Origin: Prorocentrum cordatum
Taxonomy: Eukaryota; Sar; Dinophyceae; Prorocentrales; Prorocentraceae
Reading direction: 5' to 3'
Assembly: GCA_963575745.1 (NCBI GenBank)
Contig: CAUYUJ010003543.1
Coordinates: 1-42,500 of the forward strand
DNA: 42,500 nt
This document shows positions 30,000 to 39,853 of the stretch, piece after piece. Within the stretch, counting starts at the first letter, position 1; the number at the start of each line of letters is the position of its first letter. A program made the translations under genes and the position numbers. The notes under the pieces were generated by a model, which made no database searches, was not told where the DNA came from, and worked only from the letters and a program-made list of their open reading frames with translations.

Positions 30000-31442
30000 G
30001 GATGTTCGGGTCCTGATGCCACTCTTTGTCCCATGGTGCGACGTCAGGTGGGGCTACAATTATGCTCGGGAGGGGATGTTTTCGCGGGCCTCGGCACTTC
30101 CCAGTCTCGGGATGCGTACCAGCAGCTGCGCCTCGCCGAGAGGCGTCTGGGGGTGCCCGGATGGCCCGCGACGGCCGCCGGAGACCCGCGAGCCAGGCGA
30201 CGAAGATACACTGGCGGGGAATAGGCTCAGGGGGGGGGGTGCATCGACCCTCAGTCGCCCATTCCACGCCGACGTCAGCCCGATAGCTCGCGCTGCCCAG
30301 GATCCTCGTCCTCCTCCTCCTCCTCCTCCTTTCCTCCTCCTCCTCTTCTTCTTCTTCTTCCTCCTCCTCCTCCTCCTTCTCCTCCTCCTCTTCCTCCTCT
30401 TCCTTCTCCTCCTCCTCCTCCTCCTCCTCCTCCTCCTCCTCCTCCGCGATGTGTCGCCGAGCCCAGGTCGATGTTGTCCGCCCTAGCCGGGCCAGGTCCC
30501 CACCCTCGCTGCCCGAGCCCGCCCGGGAGCGTGGGGCGCGGGCACGCGAGGTTTTCGGTCGGGCCGGTCCCCCCTACAGGGGGATTTTGGACGACAGACC
30601 AGAAATGACCCCAAAAACATACCCAGAGATCCAGCGCAATGAAAAAATCAAGACGGAGGTGTTTCATATTTTTCGGCCTCGAGGGGCCCTCGCCGGGCCC
30701 TGGGACCGTCAAACAACGACTCAGGATGAGAAACCTGCCCCGAGGAAAGGGTCAAGACTTCTGGGGACCCCGCATTGAAAAAATCACCACGTCGGATCTC
30801 AGGGTACTCCACAAATGCTCAAGAATGATCCAGAACTCGTCCCCTGACTATTCTTGGACGATTTTTGACTGCTCCTCCTCTAGAGGCACCGGCCCGACTC
30901 GAGCGAAGCTGGAGGCCCTCGCTCCGCCTCCAGCCGCGGCCCTCCCCGGAGCACCGAGCGCTCCTGAGCAGCCCGCCCGCGCGCCCCCCTCGGCGGGCCC
31001 TCGGACCTCCCGGCCGTGCCGACGGAGGGGCGCCCTGGCGCTTGCGATCCAGAGGGTGCCCATCCCACGTCCACGGATGCAGAGGGTGTCCACGGCGCTC
31101 GTCCACACGCTCGCTCACACACACACGTCCACGGATACAGAGGGTGTCCACGTCCACGGATGGGCGCCCTGGCGCTTGCGATCCAGAGGGCGCCCTGGCG
31201 CTTGCGATCCAGAGGGTGTCCACGGATACCGACGCATTTGGGCTCCAGGGAGCCCCATGGCCGCTCGGAGGTTGCCGGCGAGAGCCGCGCGTCGCGCATC
31301 GCGGGGCGCGGGCACGCGAAGTTGGAGGTCCCCGCCTGCCGCCCCGGCTCGAGCCGTGGCCCTCCCCGGAGCCCCGAGCGCTCCCAGGAGCCCGCGCGCG
31401 CCCCCCTCGGCGGGCCCCAGGGCCTCCCGACCGCGCCCACGG

Positions 31443-32925
31443 ATGGTCGCCGCGGGAGGCGAACACACGGTGCTGCTCAGGAGCGACGGCACGGCCGTGG
31501 CCTTCGGCTCGAATCACGAGGGCCAGTGCGCCGTGCCGGCGCTGGACGGTGGCCTGAGCTTCACGCAGGTCGCCGCCAGAGATGCCCACACGGTGTTGCT
31601 CAGGAGCGACGGCACGGCCGTGGCCTTCGGCTGGAATTTCGCCGGCCGGTGCGCCGTGCCGGCGCTGGACGGTGGCCTGAGCTACACGCAGGTCGCCGCC
31701 GGAGGAGGCCACACGGTGCTGCTCAGGAGCGACGGCACGGCCGTGGCCTTCGGCGAGAATGGTCGCGGCCAGTGCGCCGTGCCGGCGCTGGACGGTGGCC
31801 TGAGCTACACGCAGGTCGCCGCGGGACAGAACCACACGGTGCTGCTCAGGAGCGACGGCACGGCCGTGGCCTTCGGCTGGAATGGCGCCGGCCAGTGCGC
31901 CGTGCCGGCGTTGGACGGTGGCCTGAGCTACACGCAGGTCGCCGCGGGAGGCGCCCACACGGTGCTGCTCAGGAGCGACGGCACGGCCGTGGCCTTCGGC
32001 TCGAATGACCGCGGCCAGCGCGCCGTGCCGGCGTTGGACGGTGGCCTGAGCTACACGCAGGTCGCCGCGGGACAGAACCACACGGTGCTGCTCAGGAGCG
32101 ACGGCACGGCCGTGGCCTTCGGCTCGAATCACGCTGGCCAGTGCGCCGTGCCGGCGCTGGACGGTGGCCTGAGCTACACGCAGGTCGCCGCGGGACAGAA
32201 CCACACGGTGCTGCTCAGGAGCGACGGCACGGCCGTGGCCTTCGGCTGGAATCGCGCCGGCCAGTGCACCGTGCCGGCGCTGGACGGGGCGCTGACGTAC
32301 ACCGCGCGCCCGCTCGTCGGCGCGGCGCTGCTCCTGCAGGCGTCGCTCGACGGCGGCGCGGTGCTCGGCCGGAAGGGAGCGGGTCCCGGGGCCGTCCCCC
32401 GTGGACCAGACCTTCATCCTGAGTCGTTGTCTGACAGTCCTGGGGCCCGTGGACGGCCTGCGGAGGCGAAGGGCCCGGAAAGGGGCAGCAACTCCAACGC
32501 AGGGGGGTTTGCCTCCACAAGGGGGAAGGCGATCCCAGATTTCGGCGTTGGCGGGAGCATTTCGGCCACCTCGGAAGCCAGGATATTGCCACCATCGCTG
32601 AGCTCGGGCTCTTCTTCCCTCGGTGGCGGCACGCCGCCGGTTTGTTGGTGTTGGTGTCAACCTCTGGGCTCTAGGCCTGCGACACTGGATGTCCCGTTCC
32701 CTTCCTGGCGAGGTGCGCTTCCTGACCCTGGGCGGGGTGGAGCGCTGCCGGGTGCGGGCGGCGCCCGGCGCGCCGCTCGCTGGCGTGCGCGACTGGCTGG
32801 CGGGCGAGCTGGGCGCGGGCAGGCTGGGCCCCGGGATCGGCCGCGCCGACGCGGCCCTGCCAGGCGGACGGCTCCTGAGCGGGGCCTCGGCGGGCGAGAC
32901 CGTCGCGGACGCCTTCGGGTTGTAG
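31443..32925 (+). CDS. Seven-blade RCC1-like protein with C-terminal ubiquitin-like domain, unit C (intact)
   Basis: Exon 1 (ATG 31443 to 32360) codes 306 residues: seven RCC1-type repeats of 41 residues, all in one frame. Each has HTVLLRSDGTAVAFG and most end GQCAVPALDGGLSYTQVAA. They are followed by TYTARPLVGAALLLQASLDGGA. A predicted intron 32361-32712 (GT...AG) joins DGGA to VRFLTLGGVERC in phase, and 70 further residues form a ubiquitin-like beta-grasp pattern (LPGGRLLSG, ETVADAFGL). Seven blades is the number needed to close an RCC1 propeller. In known proteins RCC1 domains act as GEFs or protein-binding modules. The start is uncertain because the frame is open far upstream, but that extension is not conserved in phase in other units. 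Confidence 0.65.
32361..32712 (+). other. Predicted intron, unit C
   Basis: Donor GCG|GTGCTCGG, acceptor GGCGAG|GTGCGC. Without splicing the RCC1 frame and the ubiquitin-like frame are out of phase; removing these 352 nt fuses them. The same donor and acceptor exist in unit A (25464-25852, 389 nt) and unit B (28986-29334, 349 nt). All three restore the same protein junction although the lengths differ by amounts that are not multiples of three relative to each other in part. Only sequence logic supports this; no transcript is available. Confidence 0.65.
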
Positions 32926-33375
32926 GCATCGGGTCGCCGCCGTGCTTCGTCCTGGGCCCCGGGGTGGCATCCAGGGAGGGGTGTTTTCGTGGGCCTCGGG
33001 ATGCGTACCAGCAGCTGCGCCTCGCCGAGAGGCGTCTGGGGGTGCCCGGGTGGTCCCCGACAGCCGCCAGAGACCCGCGAGCCGGGCGACGAAGATACAC
33101 TGGGGGGAATAATTAGGCTCAGACTGGGGCTCAACTGTGTCGCAGTATATCGTATCTTCACCGCTCGCTGTAGGTCGCCTCCAGATCGCTGCAGATCGTA
33201 TCCGGGTTGCAGTAGATCGTGTTTTTGTCGCTGCCGATCGTATCTTGATCGCTGCAGGGCGCTTTCGGCGGTGAGATGTTGACGATGGAGGTGTGTATTT
33301 CCGGCCATGCTGAAGCTTGGCCGGTGACTTGCAGTCTCGTGCGATGTGACCGAGCCCGCGGCACCTCAGGCACAC
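32671..33375 (-). pseudogene. Antisense CCHC zinc-knuckle fragment, units C/D junction
   Basis: As in the other units, with one change in the knuckle (CLRCRGLGHIARDC). All zinc ligands are kept. Confidence 0.4.
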
Positions 33376-36188
33376 GGATGTTCGGGTCCTTGTGCCTGTC
33401 CCATGGTGCGTCGTCAGGTGGGGCTACACTTATGCTCGGGAGGGATGTTTTCGCGGGCCTCGGCACTTCCCAGTCTCGGGATGCGTACCAGCAGCTGCGC
33501 CTCGCCGAGAGGCGTCTGGGGGTGCCCGGATGGCCCGCGACGGCCGCCGGAGACCCGCGAGCCAGGCGACGAAGATACATTGGGGGGGAATAGGCTCAGG
33601 GGGGAGGGGGTGCATCGACCCTCAGTCGCCCATTCCACGCCGACGGGAGCCCGATAGCTCGCGCTGCCCAGGATCCTCGTCCTCCTCCTCCTCCTCCTTT
33701 CCTCCTTTCCTGCTCTTTTTCTTCTTCTTCTTCTTCCTCCTCCTCCTCCTTCTCCTCCTCCTCTTCCTCCTCTTCCTCCTCCTCCTCCTCCTCCTCCTCC
33801 TCCTCTTCCTCCTCTTCCTCCTCCTCCTCCTCCTCCTCCTCCTCCTCCTCCGCGATGTGTCGCCGAGCCCAGGTCGATGTTGTCCTCCCCCGCCGAGCCA
33901 GGTCCCCGCCCTCGCTGCCCGAGCCCGCCCGGGAGCGTGGGGCGCGGGCACGCGAGGTTTTCGGTCGGGCCGGTCCCCCCTACAGGGGGCTTTGGGACGA
34001 CAGACCAGAAATGACTCCAAAAATATACCCAGAGATCCAGCGTAACGAAAAAATCAAGACGGAGGTGTTTCATATTTTTCGGCCTCGAGGGGCCCTCGCC
34101 GGGCCCTGGGACCGTCAAAAAACGACTCAGGATGAGAAACTGCCCCGAGGAAAGGGTCGAGACTTCTGGGGACCCCGCGTTGAAAACATCACGACGTCGG
34201 ATCTCAGGGTACTCCACAAATGCTCAAGAATGATCCTCCCTGGAGGCACCGGCCCGACTCGAGCGAAGCTGGAGGCCCCCGCTCCGCCTCCAGCCGCGGC
34301 CCTCCCCGGAGCACCGAGCGCTCCCGAGCAGCCCGCCCGCGCGCCCCCCTCGGCGGGCCCTCGGACCTCCCGGCCGTGCCCACGGAGGGGCGCCCTGGCG
34401 CTTGCGATCCAGAGGGTGCCCATCCACGTCCACGGATACGGAGGGTGTCCACGGCGCTCGTCCACACGCTCGTCCACACACACACGTCCACGGATACAGA
34501 GGGTGTCCACGTCCACGGATGGGCGCCCTGGCGCTTGCGATCCAGAGGGCGCCCTGGCGCTTGCGATCCAGAGGGTGTCCACGGATACCGACGCATCTGG
34601 GCTCCAGGGAGCCCCATGGCCGCTCGGAGGGGGGCGGCGAGAGCCGCGCGTCGCGCATCGCGGGGCGCGGGCACGCGAAGTTGGAGGTCCCCGCCTGCCG
34701 CCCCGGCTCGAGCCGTGGCCCTCCCCGGAGCCCCGAGCGCTCCCAGGAGCCCGCGCGCGCCCCCCTCGGCGGGCCCCCGGGCCTCCCGACCGCGCCCACG
34801 GATGGTCGCCGCGGGAGGCCGGCCACACGGTGCTGCTCAGGAGCGACGGCACGGCCGTGGCCTTCGGCTCGAATGCGAGGGCCAGTGCGCCGTGCCGGCG
34901 CTGGACGGTGGCCTGAGCTACACGCAGGTCGTCCGCGGGATACGCCAACACGGTGCTGCTCAGGAGCGACGGCACGGCCGTGGCCTTCGGCTGGAATCGC
35001 GCCGGCCAGTGCGCCGTGCCGGCGCTGGACGGTGGCCTGAGCTACACGCAGGTCGCCGCGGGACAGTCCCGTACGGTGCTGCTCAGGAGCGACGGCACGG
35101 CCGTGGCCTTCGGCTGGAATGGTCATGGCCGGTGCGCCGTGCCGGCGCTGGACGGTGGCCTGAGCTACACGCAGGTCGCCGCGGGAGGCGCCCACACGGT
35201 GCTGCTCAGGAGCGACGGCACGGCCGTGGCCTTCGGCTCGAATGACGCGGCCAGTGCGCCGTGCCGGCGCTGGACGGTGGCCTGAGCTACACGCAGGTCG
35301 CCGCGGAGGCGCCCACACGGTGCTGCTCAGGAGCGACGGCACGGCCGTGGCCTTCGGCTCGAATGGCCTCGGCCAGTGCGCCGTGCCGGCGCTGGACGGT
35401 GGCCTGAGCTACACGCAGGTCGCCGCGGGAGGCGCCCACACGGTGCTGCTCAGGAGCGACGGCACGGCCGCGGCCTTCGGCTCGAATCTCGCTGGCCGGT
35501 GCAGCGTGCCGGCGCTGGACGGTGGCCTGAGCTACATGCAGGTCGCCGCGGGAGGCGCCCACACGGTGCTGCTCAGGAGCGACGGCACGGCCGTGGCCTT
35601 CGGCACGGCCGTGGCCTTCGGCTCGGCGTTGGCGGATATTACCACCATCGCCGAGCTCCGGCTCTTCTTCCCTCGGTGGCGGCACGCCGCCGGTTTGTTG
35701 GTGTTGGTGTCAACCTCTGGGCTCTAGGCCTGCGACACTGGATGACCCGTTCCCTTCCTGGCGAGGTGCGCTTCCTGACCCTGGGCGGGGTGGAGCGCTG
35801 CCGGGTGCGGGCGGCGCCCGGCGCGCCGCTCGCTGGCGTGCGCGACTGGCTGGCGGGCGAGCTGGGCGCGGGCAGGCTGGGCCCCGGGATCGGCCGCGCC
35901 GACGCGGCCCTGCCAGGCGGACGGCTCCTGAGCGGGGCCTCGGCGGGCGAGACCGTCGCGGACGCCTTCGGGTTGTAGGCATCGGGTCGCCGCCGTGTTT
36001 CGTCCTGGGCCTTGGGGTGTCATCCAGGGAGGGGTGTTTTCGTGGGCCTCGGGATGCGTACCAGCAGCTGCGCCTCGCCGAGAGGCGTCTGGGGGGGCCC
36101 GGATGGTCCCCGACAGCCGCCAGAGACCCGCGAGCCAGGCGACGAAGATACACTGGGGGGAATAATTAGGCTCAGACTGGGGCTCAAC
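33136..36188 (+). repeat. Array unit D (3053 bp)
   Basis: Fourth full unit and the shortest. A deletion joins an RCC1 blade to the middle of the intron near 35627. The TCC tract is at about 33677-33851. Several single-base changes shift the blade frame. Confidence 0.85.
34802..35978 (+). pseudogene. RCC1-like repeat gene, unit D (degenerate)
   Basis: ATG 34802 is followed by seven to eight blade repeats in which single-base gains or losses (near 34820, 34880, 34930, 35245 and 35305) move the frame repeatedly. The last blade runs AVAFGTAVAFGSALADITT, because a deletion joined it to the intron. The splice donor and the end of exon 1 are lost. The ubiquitin-like exon (35766-35978) is still intact. 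Confidence 0.65.
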
Positions 36189-36428
36189 TGTGTCGCAGTA
36201 TATCGTATCTTCACCGCTCGCTGTAGGTCGCCTCCAGATCGCTGCAGATCGTATCCGGGTTGCAGTAGATCGTGTTTTTGTCGCTGCCGATCGTATCTTG
36301 ATCGCTGCAGGGCGCTTTCGGCGGTGAGATGTTGACGATGGAGGTGTGTATTTCCGGCCATGCTGAAGCTTGGCCGGTGACTTGCAGTCTCGTGCGATGT
36401 GACCGAGCCCGCCGCACCTCAGGCACAC
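35724..36428 (-). pseudogene. Antisense CCHC zinc-knuckle fragment, units D/E junction
   Basis: Fifth copy, with CLRCGGLGHIARDC intact, in the truncated unit E and running into the end of unit D. Confidence 0.4.
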
Positions 36429-36798
36429 GGATGTTCGGGTCCTTGTGCCTGTCCCATGGTGCGACGTCAGGTGGGGCTACAATTATGCTCGGGAGGGATG
36501 TTTTCGCGGGCCTCGGCACTTCCCAGTCTCGGGATGCGTACCAGCAGCTGCGCCCCGCCGAGAGGCGTCTGGGGGTGCCCGGATGGCCCGCGACGGCCGC
36601 CGGAGACCCGCGAGCCAGGCGACGAAGATACACTGGGGGGGAATAGGCTCAGGGGGGAGGGGGTGCATCGACCCTCAGTCGCCCATTCCACGCCGACGGG
36701 AGCCCGATAGCTCGCGCTGCCCAGGATCCTCGTCCTCCTCCTCCTCCTCCTCCTCCTCCTCCTCCTCCTCCTCCTCCTCCTCCTCCTCCTCCTCCTAG
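36189..36798 (+). repeat. Array unit E, truncated by a LINE
   Basis: Matches the first 610 bp of the other units up to the TCC tract (about 36732-36797), here a pure TCC run. The LINE starts directly after it. The rest of the unit, if present, would lie beyond the right edge of the window. Confidence 0.85.
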
Positions 36799-36814
36799 GC
36801 CATTTTGGCTCAAG
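36794..36814 (+). other. Relict dinoflagellate spliced leader (DinoSL)
   Basis: GCCATTTTGGCTCAAG (36799-36814) is identical to the last 16 nt of the 22-nt dinoflagellate spliced leader. The preceding CCTAG matches CCGTAG with one base missing; the next G is extra. The first ATG of the element follows at 36815. Dinoflagellate mRNAs receive this leader by trans-splicing, and genomic copies of it mark reverse-transcribed mRNA. The bases before it are TCC repeats, so the leader's own 5' end may be blurred. Confidence 0.85.
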
Positions 36815-36973
36815 ATGATGATGCCTGCGGCGTCCTTCTTGGATACCGCTAGTCCGCGGCCAGACCCCAAGCTTTTGCCGCCACAACCACGGGCTTGCGG
36901 CTGCCCACAGCTCTTCCTGCTTCTCACTTTGGCATTGCAGGCTGCCATCCATATCAGCTCGTCCGAGCCCTTC

Positions 36974-37115
36974 ATATCGCCCGTCGAGCCCAGCTCCGAG
37001 CACTACATATCGCCCGTCGAGCCCAGCTCCGAGCACTACATATCCGCCGTCGAGCCAAACTCCGTGCACTACGTATCCGCCGTCGAGCCTAGCTCCGAGC
37101 ATTTCATTCCCGTCG
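36974..37115 (+). repeat. 33-bp tandem repeats in the LINE leader
   Basis: Four copies of a 33-bp unit (36974, 37007, 37040, 37073) and a partial fifth; the unit reads ISPVEPSSEHY in the frame of the ATG at 36815. The first two copies are identical, while the third and fourth differ (SAVEPNSVHY, SAVEPSSEHF). Tandem repeats in 5' leaders are common in LINEs and sometimes act as promoter units. As the period is a multiple of three, the open frame alone does not show that it is translated. Confidence 0.85.
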
Positions 37116-37242
37116 AGAACGTTGCCCGCACCGAGACCAGCCTGCAGCTTCTCCGCCAACCACGTATTGGCACCGCAGCCGTCCTGGACATTGGACAGCA
37201 GTACAGCAGACACTTACCGGACTTGCCCTACCTACCGCAACC

Positions 37243-38721
37243 ATGTCGTCAAGCAGTGAAGAGAGATCTACGTCTCGCAGCGCACCGTCGCGCAGAAGGA
37301 AAGAACGCCGCCGTGGACGCCAAGACAAAGATCGAGAGGATAAAGGTTCCCGTGCATCCGCCGCCAGGGCCACACTCGACGCCATGGGAGAAGCTGGCGT
37401 CGCCTCGCAACTCGTACGTGCTTCAGGGAGTGCATCGGCGCCGCCTTCACGTCCTGGTCGCTCGTCAGCGCGCCCGTCTACTCCGCCAACGTTTGCGATG
37501 GATGCCGACGACCTTCTACACCACGGTGATGTTGCTCGCCACGCAGCGGCTGCCCCCGAGCAAGCACGCGATGGACAAGGGGATGCTCCGCCTTCCAAAC
37601 TACTTGCAGTCGAGGCAGCACCAGCAGCAGGAGGACACCTGCGTGCAGATCCACTGGCAGGAATTCGTGACCCTTGGCGTGGCCAACAAGCCGCTGGACG
37701 AGCGTCCGCCGTCGGAGCCGCCGCCGACCGTCATGGCGGAGACATGCCAGCCTCCATCGAAGCCGCAGGAGGAACAGCCACGCCTGGATCGTTCCCAAGC
37801 ATCCCAGGTCTGTCTCCTGATGTCGAAACAGCTCTTCAACAAGTCATGCAGACTCAAGTCGAACACGCCGCCGCCACCTTCCAAGCCCAGGCCAACGCTC
37901 TACTCAATGAGCCTCGTGAAAGTTTTCGTCAAATTCTCGCGCAACAAGTCATTGCTACCGAACGCCGAGTGGATACCCTACATGATGCAGTCGCCCGCAC
38001 ACGCCGCGAACAAGACCGCCAAGCCGACGAGCAGAAGAATATGTGGCAGCAGATCGATCAGATGCGCGACACGCTCGCGCTCGCTGAAGCTCAGGCGCCC
38101 ATCGCGGACCTCACTAAGCTCGCTGACTGGGGCCGCGCCCCCGACCCGACCATCTTCTCCATTGGCTGCCAGCGCCTCATCGCGCCCGACATACTGCTCA
38201 ACGACCTGCAGGAGTGGATCGCCTCTGCCAACGTGGACCGCCACGCCGTGGAGCTGCTGGGCGACGAGCCGCCCAGACGCTTCCTTCTTCAAGTCAAAGG
38301 AGATCGCGCAGCCGCAATCCCGCGAGCTCTCGCTCTTTCACGCGCCTTTCGAGATCCTGCTGGCAGGTGGAAACGCTTTGAGTCCACCGACACGACAGGC
38401 GCCCGAGTGGATATCTACCTCAATCCCGACAAGTCTCCCAAGCAGATCCGCACCGAGATCCAGTGCAAGAAGCTCCTGCAACTGCTCCAGCACCGCTGCC
38501 CTGACAAGCCTTGGAGGGCCATCCGCGCCAAGGGCGAGATCCATTGCAACGCCATGCCCGTTGTCCGCCTCGACGTCAAGGGCCAGGCCGACCCCGCCAT
38601 CCTCGAGTGGAACGAGCGCGCGTTCGAAGGCCACCACTTCAACGAAGTGGATCGCGGTGGCGTCCTCACCGCGTTCCAGGCGCTCTTCGCGGACACTGCT
38701 TCAGCAACGTGGCGGGTTTAG
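37243..38721 (+). CDS. LINE ORF1 protein
   Basis: 492 residues from ATG 37243 (context ACCATGT), ending TAG 38719-38721. The N-terminus is basic and Ser/Arg-rich (SRRRKERRRGRQDKDRED), a disordered Ala/Pro/Gly-rich part follows (about 40-190), then a Gln/Glu/Arg-rich helical, probably coiled-coil stretch (about 195-290; VETALQQVMQTQVEH, RRVDTLHDAVARTRREQD), then a folded C-terminal half (WKRFESTDTTGARVDIYLNPDKS). LINE ORF1 proteins bind element RNA and trimerise through such coiled coils. The frame is unbroken. The longer open frame starting at 36815 covers the same DNA in another phase and is not the ORF1 protein. Confidence 0.7.
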   Translation: MSSSSEERSTSRSAPSRRRKERRRGRQDKDREDKGSRASAARATLDAMGEAGVASQLVRASGSASAPPSRPGRSSARPSTPPTFAMDADDLLHHGDVARHAAAAPEQARDGQGDAPPSKLLAVEAAPAAGGHLRADPLAGIRDPWRGQQAAGRASAVGAAADRHGGDMPASIEAAGGTATPGSFPSIPGLSPDVETALQQVMQTQVEHAAATFQAQANALLNEPRESFRQILAQQVIATERRVDTLHDAVARTRREQDRQADEQKNMWQQIDQMRDTLALAEAQAPIADLTKLADWGRAPDPTIFSIGCQRLIAPDILLNDLQEWIASANVDRHAVELLGDEPPRRFLLQVKGDRAAAIPRALALSRAFRDPAGRWKRFESTDTTGARVDIYLNPDKSPKQIRTEIQCKKLLQLLQHRCPDKPWRAIRAKGEIHCNAMPVVRLDVKGQADPAILEWNERAFEGHHFNEVDRGGVLTAFQALFADTASATWRV

Positions 38722-39853
38722 CCGCCCCTGGTTGCCGTGGCGACCGACCGAGGGCCCCGCCCCCAGCACCTTCATCACGTGGAATGCCAGAGCCCTCATG
38801 TGCCACAAGCGCCAGCGCCGCCGCCGCAAGCAGGCTGCCCTGACTAAGTACATGCGCCGCCACTGCGTCATCCTCCTCCAGGAGGTCCACGGCTCGGAGG
38901 CCCTGCTCCGCACGTGGGTGGACACGCAGCCGTGCCCGTACAAGCTCTTTTTCTCCGAGTTCGTCGGCGGCGATGACGAGGGGGGCCGACCTGGCACTGG
39001 CGGAGTTGCTACGTTGGTGCCCTGGCTCACGCCCATGCAGCTCGAGCAGCTTGCCCCTCACCGACTGCCTACCTTCGCCCGCGAGGAGATCGCCAAGGGC
39101 CGCGTCCAGACCGTCACCGTCACCAATGCTGTCACGAACAACTCCATCGTCATCATGAACGTCCATAACCACGAGATCGACGCTCGCGGCCGCGACCGAG
39201 TGCAACGTGCTTGGCATCAGCATCGCGCCTGGGCCGAGGCCGACTACCAGCACCGCGCCTTCATCGCCGTGGGGGGCTTCAATACTGCCAGCCGCCCGCC
39301 GAACAGCTCCCTGCAATCCCAGCCACAGCGCGCGCGCCTTGCGCTGGACAACAGCGCCCGCCAGCAGCAGCCTTTCTGGAAAGCACTTTTCGACTCCATG
39401 CTCGAAATCGAATCCGACTTGCCGACCCGCTTCAACAAGTCCGACTTCTCCGCCTCAGCGATCGACCGCGTTTTCATCAGCTTGCCGTCCCATGCCATGC
39501 TCGAGCTCACATCTCATATCAACATTGTACACGATCCTGCCATCCTGTCAGACTCCTTCCTCAGCGACCATGCGATCATCTCCTACACCATCGGCATCAA
39601 GCCGCGCACGCCGACGAACGACCAGGCGATCCCCCCTGCGATCTTCCGCGACCCGAACTACGCCAAGTACCTGGACCAACTGATCACCCTCACCAAGACT
39701 CAGCACGTCCCCATGCAGAACCGCTGGCGCACGCACAAGCGCCTCATGGTCGAGGCTGCGAGGCTCGTCCGCGACGACTGGGTCAGCTCCACCGGGGACG
39801 GCAACAAATCCAACCATGGCGCGTTCGATCTCACGCGCGGTCTGGCGCTATGA
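38722..39853 (+). pseudogene. LINE ORF2, APE-type endonuclease domain
   Basis: The frame runs across the ORF1 stop in the +1 phase and shows the endonuclease-exonuclease-phosphatase motifs: ITWNARAL (Asn), VILLQEVHGS (Glu), IIVIMNVHNHE-like strand (SIVIMNVHNHE), FIAVGGFNTAS, SAIDRVFISLP (Asp) and LSDHAIISY (Asp-His). This enzyme nicks target DNA for target-primed reverse transcription. In the fourth motif the usual GDFN is GGFN: codon 39275-39277 is GGC where GAC is expected, so a catalytic Asp is missing. No ATG lies near the ORF1 stop; translation may depend on frameshifting or reinitiation. The frame ends at 39853, but the protein continues in another phase. Confidence 0.7.

Larger units (their letters stand above)
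29758..33135 (+). repeat. Array unit C (3378 bp)
   Basis: Third full unit, holding the one copy whose RCC1 repeats and ubiquitin-like exon can be joined without a frame break. The TCC tract is at about 30308-30444. Confidence 0.85.

Noticed and set aside
30819-33308. 829-codon minus-strand frame across unit C, and similar antisense frames in other units
   Set aside because: It mirrors the GC-rich RCC1 repeats (123-bp period, divisible by three) and has no independent domain apart from the short CCHC fragment.
36815-38700. First 620 codons of the 1012-codon frame as a protein
   Set aside because: ORF1 in the next phase has the better composition, a good ATG context and a coiled-coil pattern; this frame only becomes real at the endonuclease domain.
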